A stretch of DNA of 16,337 nucleotides from JAJPHT01 sp035687045 (GTDB lineage Archaea > Thermoplasmatota > SW-10-69-26 > JACQPN01 > JAJPHT01). The position numbers and the translations under genes are program-made. Below, in pieces: positions 1-5,800 of this stretch (within the stretch, counting starts at the first letter, position 1; each line of letters starts with the position of its first letter). The notes below the pieces were generated by a model. The model worked only from the letters and a program-made list of their open reading frames with translations. It was not told where the DNA came from and made no database searches. The stretch covers positions 1 through 16,337 of the forward strand of contig DASRYU010000086.1 of assembly GCA_035687045.1 (NCBI GenBank). Reading direction: 5' to 3'.

Positions 1-193
1 ACGCCGGCATGCGCGTGCTCGTGCTCCGCCTCGTGGTGCTCCCCGTGGCCGTGGTCCTCGTGGACCTCGTCCGACGTCTCGAGGCGCGCGAAGTAGACGT
101 TGTCGCGCGCCTCGAGACGTCGGACGAGGTCCACGAGGACCACGGCCACGGCGACCACCACGAGGCGGAGCACGAGCACGCGCATGCCGGCGT
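1..193. repeat. Long near-perfect inverted repeat at the window edge (90-bp arms)
   Basis: Positions 1-90 are the reverse complement of 104-193, so base i pairs with base 194-i. Only two mismatches were found on manual alignment, both C/G differences in the stretch around 41-46 and 148-153. The single-copy loop is 91-103. The right arm lies in frame in atpI and encodes its His-rich linker. Read on the minus strand, the left arm encodes the same linker, preceded by DNVYFARLET, which looks like genuine subunit I sequence. One mismatch changes Glu to Asp and the other is silent. The simplest reading is a fold-back artefact at a contig end, joining two slightly different copies. A real cruciform-forming palindrome is possible but less likely, because it would destroy the reading frame upstream. 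Confidence 0.93.
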
Positions 194-1424
194 CGACGCC
201 GCCTACTCGGGCCACCCCGCCGGCGCCGCGCCCCGCGCGCTGCCGCCGACGAAGTACGACAACCCGAAGGCCACGCGCGGGTTCGAGTGGTTCACGAACC
301 TCTTCTCGACGCCGCGCTACAACGAGATCGACCCGACGACGGTCTTCGCCATCTTCTTCCCGCTCTTCTTCGGGTTCATGATCGGCGACCTCGGCCTCGG
401 TCTCCTCATGATCGGCCTGGGCGTCCTTCTCGCGAAGAAGCTCCCCCGCGTCGACGGTATGAAGCAGCTCGGCACGGCCATCGCGGTCGCGGGCGTCGTC
501 GCCGCCATCTTCGGCGGCTTCGTCTTCAAGGACGCGCTGGGCATCCCGCTCGGCGTCAACGCCGAGATCGAGCACCACGCGGTCGAGGGCGGCGCGGACG
601 TCAACGCGCTCACCTGCCACGACATCTACGCGTACGCGCACGAGCCGACGTGGTCGTGCATCTTCCGCGGCAGCGGCGCCGCCGTGCACCACGAGCACTG
701 GGCCGACCCGCTCGTCTACAAGGTCACGGACATCCCGTCGATGCTCCTCATCAGCGTCCTCGCGGCGCTCGTGCACCTCTTCATCGGCCTCTCGTTCGGC
801 ATCCGCAACGAATGGGGCCACGGCAGCAAGCACGTCGCCGCGAAGTTCGGCTACATGCTCCTGCTCCTCTCGTTCTTCCCCGCCGCCCTCGCGCTCCTGC
901 GCCCCGACATGTTCGCGGGCGGCCCCGCGGGCGACGGCCACGCGGCGCTGACGTTCCACCTGCCCCTCACCGTGACGCAGGGCTACCTCAGCGCGGCGAT
1001 CGGCTTCGTCCTCGGCGCGGTCATCCTCGGCTGGGCGGAAGGCTTCGGCGGCGTCCTCGAGATCCCGTCGATGTTCAGCGCCATCATGTCCTACCTGCGT
1101 CTGGGCGCCGTCGCCATCGCGAAGGGCGCCATGGCCGTCGCGTTCAACGCGATGACGCTCGTCGCGGCGCTCGAAGGAGGCTCGGTGCTCATCCTCGTGC
1201 TGGGCATCCTCGGCTTCCTCGTCGCGCAGGCCGTGCTCTTCGTGCTCGGCCTCCTCTCGGGCGGCATCCAGGCGCTGCGTCTCAACTTCGTGGAGTTCTT
1301 CACGAAGTTCTACAAGGGCGGCGGCACGCCCTACCGCCCCTTCGGCCGCGAGCGCCGCTTCACGGCCACCCCGACCCCCGGCGCCTCCAGCGCCGTCATG
1401 ATCACCGGCTTCGACAAGCCCTAA
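105..1424 (+). CDS. atpI: A-type ATP synthase subunit I (stator / a-subunit), 5' truncated
   Basis: Membrane stator subunit of the A/V-type ATPase. Its C-terminal half forms the ion path against the rotor ring. The frame is open to the window edge, but codons before about 105 come from the palindrome arm and are not credible, so the native start and most of the roughly 300-residue cytoplasmic domain are missing. Visible in order: a His-rich linker (about 127-190), the family signature YNEIDPT followed by FFPLFFGFMIGD, and about eight membrane segments. SYLRLG at 1089-1106 has its Arg codon at 1098, in the place of the essential ion-path arginine. One extracytoplasmic loop (about 540-740) is enlarged and has two Cys (codons 615 and 657) and several His. 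The C-terminus is LNFVEFFTKFYKGGG plus a short hydrophilic tail. atpK follows after 26 nt. Function is known from the family; identity is very secure. Confidence 0.95.
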   Translation, partial: ARLETSDEVHEDHGHGDHHEAEHEHAHAGVDAAYSGHPAGAAPRALPPTKYDNPKATRGFEWFTNLFSTPRYNEIDPTTVFAIFFPLFFGFMIGDLGLGLLMIGLGVLLAKKLPRVDGMKQLGTAIAVAGVVAAIFGGFVFKDALGIPLGVNAEIEHHAVEGGADVNALTCHDIYAYAHEPTWSCIFRGSGAAVHHEHWADPLVYKVTDIPSMLLISVLAALVHLFIGLSFGIRNEWGHGSKHVAAKFGYMLLLLSFFPAALALLRPDMFAGGPAGDGHAALTFHLPLTVTQGYLSAAIGFVLGAVILGWAEGFGGVLEIPSMFSAIMSYLRLGAVAIAKGAMAVAFNAMTLVAALEGGSVLILVLGILGFLVAQAVLFVLGLLSGGIQALRLNFVEFFTKFYKGGGTPYRPFGRERRFTATPTPGASSAVMITGFDKP

Positions 1425-1450
1425 GTCTACGCAACATGGAGAGATACGTC

Positions 1451-1771
1451 ATGAACGCCAAGCTCGTCTTCGGTCTGGGCCTCCTGGCCCTCGTGCTCGC
1501 CGTCCCCACCGCCGTCGCCCAGGACACGGGCGGCGCGTCTGACTCCCCCTTCGCCGGCGTCGGTGGCATCGCCATCGGCGCGGGCCTCGCCATCGGCCTC
1601 GCGGGCCTTGGCACCGGCATCGCGCAGCGCGACATCGGCGCGGCCGCGGTCGGCGCGACGGCGGAGAACGACGGCTTCCTCGGCAAGTCGCTCATCTACG
1701 TCGCCATCCCCGAGACGATCGTCATCTTCGGCCTGCTGATCGCCTTCCAGCTGGTCGGCAAGATCCCGTAA
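1451..1771 (+). CDS. atpK: A-type ATP synthase subunit K (proteolipid, rotor c subunit)
   Basis: Rotor-ring proteolipid that carries H+ or Na+ across the membrane. The start at 1451 gives 106 residues and has GGAGAG 7 nt upstream; an in-frame ATG at 1436 would add five residues but has no such site. The protein begins with MNAKLVFG, a hydrophobic stretch and AVAQ, which looks like a cleavable signal peptide. A short polar linker follows, then two transmembrane helices: a Gly/Ala-rich first helix ending GTGIAQRDIG and a second helix with IPETIVIFG. Glu88 (codon 1712) is the ion-carrying carboxylate. The conserved loop RDIGAAAVGATAEN is present. It is a two-helix form, not the duplicated four-helix form. 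I cannot tell H+ from Na+ specificity by eye. It sits between atpI and atpE in the standard operon position. Confidence 0.93.
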   Translation: MNAKLVFGLGLLALVLAVPTAVAQDTGGASDSPFAGVGGIAIGAGLAIGLAGLGTGIAQRDIGAAAVGATAENDGFLGKSLIYVAIPETIVIFGLLIAFQLVGKIP

Positions 1772-1773
1772 GG

Positions 1774-1806
1774 GAAGGACGCCAAGAAGACGAAGGACGC
1801 CAAGAG
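1774..1806 (+). repeat. Short direct repeat in the atpK-atpE gap
   Basis: The 14-base unit gaaggacgccaaga begins at 1774 and again at 1792 (18-bp period). It makes up most of the 46-nt gap between atpK and atpE. The second copy runs into the GAGGT ribosome-binding site of atpE. It could be a slippage duplication or could affect the relative translation of K and E; I see no evidence that decides. Confidence 0.6.
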
Positions 1807-1817
1807 GTTGGAACCAC

Positions 1818-2366
1818 ATGGGCCTTGACAAGGTCGTCGAGAGCATCCGCGGCGAAGGCCGGACGCAGGCCACGAGCATCGTGAGCGCTGCGAAGGCCGA
1901 GGCCGACGCGATCCTGGCCGACGCGAAGCGCCAGGCCGCCGAGATCACGGCGCGCCGCCAGAGCGAAGCGTCCACGGCCGCGGACGCGCACATCAAGCGC
2001 GAGGTCGCCCACGCGGACCTCGAGGCCCGCAGGCTCCGCCTCACGGCCGAGCGCGAGCTCATGGTGAACGTGCGCGCCGAGGTCGAGAAGCGCCTCGCCG
2101 CGCTCCCCGCCGACAAGCGGGAAGCGCACCTGAGGACGCTCATCGCGAAGGCGAACGTCCCGAACGGAAAGGTGTGGGTCGCGAAGCAGGACGAGGCTTC
2201 CGCCCGCAAGCTCGGTCTCAACGTCGCCGGGACCTTCGAAGGTCTAGGCGGCGTCGTGGTCGAGTCCGAGGACGGCGCCACGCGCGAGAACCTGCGCTAC
2301 GAGACGCTCCTGGACGAGATCTGGAACACCAGCCTCCACCAGGTCGCGACGAAGCTCATGAAGTGA
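1818..2366 (+). CDS. atpE: A-type ATP synthase subunit E (peripheral stalk)
   Basis: Peripheral-stalk subunit that pairs with subunit H/G to hold the catalytic head against the stator. It has 182 residues, close to the family length. The N-terminal half (about 1-95) is a long Ala/Glu/Arg-rich helix of coiled-coil type, starting MGLDKVVESIR and continuing with repeated A-K-A-E-A patterns. The C-terminal half is the globular domain, with LGGVVVESEDG followed by an NLRYETLLDEI motif typical of subunit E. GAGGT at 1804-1808 lies 9 nt before the ATG. The stop overlaps the likely ribosome-binding site of atpC, which starts 13 nt later, so translation is probably coupled. Confidence 0.94.
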   Translation: MGLDKVVESIRGEGRTQATSIVSAAKAEADAILADAKRQAAEITARRQSEASTAADAHIKREVAHADLEARRLRLTAERELMVNVRAEVEKRLAALPADKREAHLRTLIAKANVPNGKVWVAKQDEASARKLGLNVAGTFEGLGGVVVESEDGATRENLRYETLLDEIWNTSLHQVATKLMK

Positions 2367-2379
2367 GGATGCGAACACG

Positions 2380-3435
2380 ATGGCGAAGTTCCTGACGCGT
2401 CTGGTCGGTGGCGGCGGCAACTACGCCTACGTCACGGCCCGCGTGCGCGCGAAGAAGACGCAGCTTCTGACGCCGGACCAGTACCCGAAGCTCCTGGCGC
2501 GCGAGGCGAGCGAGATCGCGCGCGCCCTCCAGGAGGGGCAGTACAAGGCCGAGATCGACGAGCTCGCCTCCCGCTACCGCGGCGCCGAGCTTGTCGAGCG
2601 CGCCACGCGCCTGAACCTCGGGCGCACGTACGCCCAGGTCCTCGGCTTCGCCACCGGCGAGCTCGCGGTGAGCATCGCCGCCTACCTCGCCCGCTACGAC
2701 GTCTACAACGTGAAGACGGTCCTGCGCGGGAAGTTCGCGCACGCGAAGCCCGAGGACATCCTCGACGAGACCATTCCGGCCGGCTCGCTCACGCACCGCC
2801 TTCCGGAGCTCGCGCGCCTCGAGCGCATCGAGGACGTCGTCGACGCGCTGCGCGGCACGCCCTTCCACCGCGTCCTCGCCAAGTACGAAGGCCGCCAGCT
2901 CGCGAACCTCATCGAGGTCGAGAACGACCTGGACCGCGCCTACTACGAGACGCTCCTCGTGAGCGTCCCCGCCAACGGGCGCGCGAACAAGGCGTTCATC
3001 GGCTGGCTGCGCAACGAGATCGACGTGGTCAACCTCAAGACGCTCTTCCGTCTCCGCTTCGCGCGCGTGACGGAGTGGGAGCCCTACTTCGTCGCGGGCG
3101 GCACGGACGTGTCGCGCGAGAGCGCCGCGCGCATCGTGCGCGGCACCGACGAGGAGGTCGTGGCCGAGGTGGGCACGCTCGACGTCGCTCCCGAGGTCGT
3201 CGACGCCGCGCGGGCGTCGCTCGCCGCGGGCAACCTCAGCGCCATCGCGACCGCGCTCGACCGCGAGCTCGTGCGCGACGCGTCGGACTTCAGCCACCGC
3301 GCACCTCTCTCCGTGCTCCCGGTGGTCGATTTCATCCTCCACAAGAAGATCGAGGCCGACAACCTGCGGGCCATCACCTACGGCAAGCAGACGGGCCTTC
3401 CCAACCAGACGATCGAGGAGCTGCTGGTGCTATGA
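2380..3435 (+). CDS. atpC: A-type ATP synthase subunit C (central-stalk socket)
   Basis: Soluble, largely helical subunit (V-type d / archaeal C) that caps the proteolipid ring and joins it to the central stalk. It has 351 residues, the usual size. Family-like features include YAYVTARVRAKK near the N-terminus, the segment AAYLARYDVYNVKTVLRGK around residue 100, and a second copy of the same theme, IGWLRNEIDVVNLKTLFRLR, around residue 210. The C-terminal part, DFILHKKIEADNLRAITYGKQ, matches the family's internal repeat. The start has GTGAGGAT at 2362-2369, about 10 nt upstream. The gene overlaps atpF by 4 nt (ATGA), a classic sign of translational coupling. Confidence 0.95.
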   Translation: MAKFLTRLVGGGGNYAYVTARVRAKKTQLLTPDQYPKLLAREASEIARALQEGQYKAEIDELASRYRGAELVERATRLNLGRTYAQVLGFATGELAVSIAAYLARYDVYNVKTVLRGKFAHAKPEDILDETIPAGSLTHRLPELARLERIEDVVDALRGTPFHRVLAKYEGRQLANLIEVENDLDRAYYETLLVSVPANGRANKAFIGWLRNEIDVVNLKTLFRLRFARVTEWEPYFVAGGTDVSRESAARIVRGTDEEVVAEVGTLDVAPEVVDAARASLAAGNLSAIATALDRELVRDASDFSHRAPLSVLPVVDFILHKKIEADNLRAITYGKQTGLPNQTIEELLVL

Positions 3436-3740
3436 GCAAGGACATCGGCGTGATGGGGAGCGGCGACTTCGTGCTGGGGTTCAACCTGGCGGGCCTCCGC
3501 AAGACCTACGTCGTGGACAGCAACGAGTTCCCCAAGCAGTTCGAGCGCGTCCTCGCGCAGAAGGACAACCTCGGCATCCTCATCGTCGAGTCCAACTCGC
3601 TCGACACCCTCTCTCCCCTGCTCCGCCGCAAGGCTTCCGAGAGCCTCGAGCCCGTCGTCATCGCGATGGGCGAAGGCGCTGGCGAAGCGGACCTTCGCGA
3701 GAAGGTCAAGCGCGCGATCGGCATCGACCTCTACAAGTAG
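3432..3740 (+). CDS. atpF: A-type ATP synthase subunit F (regulatory central stalk)
   Basis: Small central-stalk subunit that binds subunit D and affects rotation. It has 102 residues, the standard family length. The N-terminus IGVMGSGDFVLGFNLAG matches the family pattern in which a Gly-rich turn is followed by GFxLAG. NLGILIVESN is the central strand. The C-terminus REKVKRAIGIDLYK is the helical tail typical of archaeal subunit F. The ATG overlaps the atpC stop (ATGA). Its usual partner subunit D is not encoded in this window. The gap to atpA is 36 nt. Confidence 0.94.
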   Translation: MSKDIGVMGSGDFVLGFNLAGLRKTYVVDSNEFPKQFERVLAQKDNLGILIVESNSLDTLSPLLRRKASESLEPVVIAMGEGAGEADLREKVKRAIGIDLYK

Positions 3741-3766
3741 CTGCAAGCAGCAAGTGACGTTCATCC

Positions 3767-3772
3767 GGTGAT
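3767..3772 (+). promoter_or_regulatory. Ribosome-binding site that decides the atpA start
   Basis: GGTGAT, the right half of the full GGAGGTGATC site complementary to the 16S 3' end, lies 4 nt before the ATG at 3777. Short spacing is expected when the pairing uses this right half. The same pattern recurs before the oxidoreductase at 12665. It argues for ATG 3777 over the in-frame GTG at 3768, which lies inside the site itself. Confidence 0.7.
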
Positions 3773-3776
3773 ATCT

Positions 3777-5549
3777 ATGGCCCAGACCCAACAGATGACG
3801 AAGCCTGGCAGCAAGACCGGCGGCACGATCTACCGCGTGGCTGGCCCCGTCGTGACCGCCACGGGCATCAGCGCCCGCATGTACGACGTCGTCTTCGTGG
3901 GCAACGAGAAGCTCATGGGCGAGGTCATCGAGATCGCCGGCGACAAGACCATCATCCAGGTCTACGAAGAGACCTCCGGCATCAAGCCCGGCGAGCCCGT
4001 CGAGGAGACCGGCGCGTCCCTCTCCGTCGAGCTCGGCCCCGGCCTCCTGACGTCCATCTACGACGGCATCCAGCGCCCCCTCGAGGTCCTCCAGGACAAG
4101 ATGGGCGACTTCATTCTCCGCGGCGTCCTCGCGCCCGGCCTCGACCACGCGAAGAAGTGGGACTTCAAGCCCACGAAGAAGGCCGGCGACACCGTCACCG
4201 GCGGCATGGTCATCGGCACCGTCCAGGAGACGGAGACGATCGTCCACAAGATCATGGTCCACCCGGACGTCGGCGCGACCAAGATCAAGGAGATCAAGGC
4301 GGGCCAGTACACGGTCGACGACGTCGTCGCGACGCTCGAGAACGGCGCGAAGGTGCAGCTCATGCAGAAGTGGCCCGTGCGCCGCCCGCGCCCCTTCGCC
4401 GAGAAGCTGCGCCCCGACATCCCGCTCATCACCGGCATGCGCATCCTCGACGGCCTCTTCCCCGTCGCGAAGGGCGGCACCGCGGCCATCCCCGGCCCCT
4501 TCGGCTCGGGCAAGACCGTCACGCAGCAGTCGCTCGCGAAGTTCTCGGACGCGCAGATCGTCGTCTACATCGGCTGCGGCGAGCGCGGCAACGAGATGAC
4601 GGAGGTTCTCACGGAGTTCCCGCACCTCGAGGACCCCAACACGGGCAAGGCGCTCATGAACCGCACCGTGCTCATCGCGAACACGTCGAACATGCCTGTC
4701 GCGGCGCGTGAGGCGTCGTGCTACACGGGCATCACCATCGCGGAATACTTCCGCGACCAGGGGCTCGACGTGGCGCTCATGGCCGACTCGACCTCCCGCT
4801 GGGCCGAGGCCATGCGTGAGATCTCGTCCCGTCTCGAAGAGATGCCCGGTGAGGAGGGCTACCCCGCCTACCTCGCCGCGCGCCTCGCCGAGTTCTACGA
4901 GCGCGCGGGCCGCGTGAACACGCTCTCCGGCAAGACGGGGAGCATCACGGTCATCGGGGCCGTCTCCCCCGCGGGCGGCGACTTCTCCGAGCCCGTCACG
5001 CAGAACACGCTCCGCATCGTCAAGTGCTTCTGGGCGCTCGACGCCAAGCTCGCCCAGCGCCGCCACTTCCCGGCCATCAACTGGCTCGACTCCTACTCCC
5101 TCTACGAGTCGGAGCTCGCCCCGTGGTACGAGAAGAACGTCGCGGCCAACTGGTCCGAGATGCGCAAGTGGGCGGCCAACACGCTGCAGGTCGAGTCGGA
5201 GCTCCAGGACATCGTCCAGCTCGTCGGCTCGGACGCCCTTCCCGAGGAGCAGCAGCTGACCCTCGAGGTCAGCCGTGGCATCCGCGAGGTCTTCCTCCAG
5301 CAGAACGCCTTCCACCCGATCGACGCGTACGCGCCGCTCAAGAAGCAGCTCGAGATCCTCATCGCGCTGCGCAAGTGGCAGGACCTCGCGACGAACGCGC
5401 TGCGAAACGGCGTCTCGCTCAACGAGATCGTCCGCATCTCCGTCCGCGGCGACCTCGCGAAGGCGAAGTTCGAGAAGGAGTGGGACGCGGAGTACAAGTC
5501 CGTCCTCCAGAACATCGAGAAGCAGTTCTCGACGCTCAAGGCCGCGTAA
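3777..5549 (+). CDS. atpA: A-type ATP synthase catalytic subunit A
   Basis: Catalytic nucleotide-binding subunit, ATP + H2O <-> ADP + Pi, in the A1 head. It has 590 residues from ATG 3777, the usual length. The N-terminal beta-barrel begins GGTIYRVAGPVV and includes MYDVVFVG and LSVELGPGLLTSIYDGIQRPL. The bulge ('non-homologous') region is next and leads to LMQKWPVRRPRP. The Walker A motif GPFGSGKT is at residues 240-247 (Lys246). GCGERGNEM, TSNMPVAAREAS, ALMADSTSRWAEAMREIS and MPGEEGYPAYLAARLAEFYERAG follow in family order, then the C-terminal helical domain. There is no intein in the P-loop, unlike some relatives such as Thermoplasma. The next gene expected in archaeal operons, atpB, is absent: a terminator-like structure starts 17 nt after the stop. 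Confidence 0.97.
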   Translation: MAQTQQMTKPGSKTGGTIYRVAGPVVTATGISARMYDVVFVGNEKLMGEVIEIAGDKTIIQVYEETSGIKPGEPVEETGASLSVELGPGLLTSIYDGIQRPLEVLQDKMGDFILRGVLAPGLDHAKKWDFKPTKKAGDTVTGGMVIGTVQETETIVHKIMVHPDVGATKIKEIKAGQYTVDDVVATLENGAKVQLMQKWPVRRPRPFAEKLRPDIPLITGMRILDGLFPVAKGGTAAIPGPFGSGKTVTQQSLAKFSDAQIVVYIGCGERGNEMTEVLTEFPHLEDPNTGKALMNRTVLIANTSNMPVAAREASCYTGITIAEYFRDQGLDVALMADSTSRWAEAMREISSRLEEMPGEEGYPAYLAARLAEFYERAGRVNTLSGKTGSITVIGAVSPAGGDFSEPVTQNTLRIVKCFWALDAKLAQRRHFPAINWLDSYSLYESELAPWYEKNVAANWSEMRKWAANTLQVESELQDIVQLVGSDALPEEQQLTLEVSRGIREVFLQQNAFHPIDAYAPLKKQLEILIALRKWQDLATNALRNGVSLNEIVRISVRGDLAKAKFEKEWDAEYKSVLQNIEKQFSTLKAA

Positions 5550-5566
5550 GCCCGCCTCACGGCCCC

Positions 5567-5606
5567 GGGCGCCTCCGCGCGCCCGCCCCCTTCTCTTCTT
5601 CTTCTC
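5567..5606 (+). terminator. Likely transcription terminator after atpA
   Basis: GGGCGC (5567-5572) and GCGCCC (5579-5584) form a 6-bp perfect stem with a 6-nt loop. A long pyrimidine tract, ccccc then ttctcttcttcttctc (about 5586-5606), follows. T-rich tracts are the core archaeal terminator signal. The position 17 nt after the last ATPase gene fits the end of the operon. Confidence 0.65.
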
Positions 5607-5618
5607 TGGCCCTTGCTC

Positions 5619-5639
5619 GTCACTCTCCCCAGGAGTGAC
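5619..5639. other. Perfect hairpin between atpA and the surface-protein gene
   Basis: GTCACTC (5619-5625) pairs with GAGTGAC (5633-5639) around a 7-nt loop. It follows the pyrimidine tract of the atpA terminator and precedes a second hairpin by 11 nt. It may be a second terminator stem or a dyad operator; no T-run follows directly. Confidence 0.5.
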
Positions 5640-5650
5640 ACCGGCTTCTG

Positions 5651-5669
5651 GTGCTTCGCCTCGAAGCAC
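5651..5669. other. Perfect 8-bp hairpin upstream of the surface-protein promoter
   Basis: GTGCTTCG (5651-5658) and CGAAGCAC (5662-5669) are exact reverse complements with a 3-nt loop. The dyad ends 12 nt before the AT-rich candidate promoter, so it could be an operator for the downstream gene or part of a tandem terminator. Confidence 0.55.
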
Positions 5670-5680
5670 ATAGGCTCCCA

Positions 5681-5698
5681 CGAAATCGTACAATAAGC
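5681..5698 (+). promoter_or_regulatory. Candidate archaeal promoter (BRE/TATA-like) for the surface protein
   Basis: The stretch cgaaatcgtacaataag is clearly AT-rich against a very GC-rich background. Its first part resembles a BRE (purines with AAA) and gtacaata could serve as a weak TATA element. A start site about 25 nt downstream would leave a 5' leader of about 90 nt before the ATG at 5801. No better candidate lies between 5607 and 5800. The match to consensus is only moderate. Confidence 0.4.
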
Positions 5699-5800
5699 CG
5701 AACGTCCAGTCCGCGCTAGACAGATGTGACGCCGTGCGCTGCTCGCGGGCTCCGCCCGCGCCGCAGGGAGGCTGGCGCCATCGCGAGGAGGCACACGTCG

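Noticed and set aside
9..104. Apparent N-terminus of atpI starting at ATG 9 (MRVLVLRLVV)
   Set aside because: This stretch is the antisense of the His-rich linker within the palindrome, not subunit I sequence. A real subunit I has a large cytoplasmic domain before this point.
3768..3776. GTG at 3768 as the atpA start
   Set aside because: It lies inside the GGTGAT ribosome-binding site; ATG 3777 follows it at suitable distance and gives a normal N-terminus.
4491..4520. Intein in the atpA P-loop, as in Thermoplasma relatives
   Set aside because: GPFGSGKTVTQQ is continuous and the gene has normal length.
3378..5693. A 771-codon minus-strand open frame opposite atpA
   Set aside because: Shadow of atpA: Arg/Leu/Asp/Glu low-complexity translation without domains.
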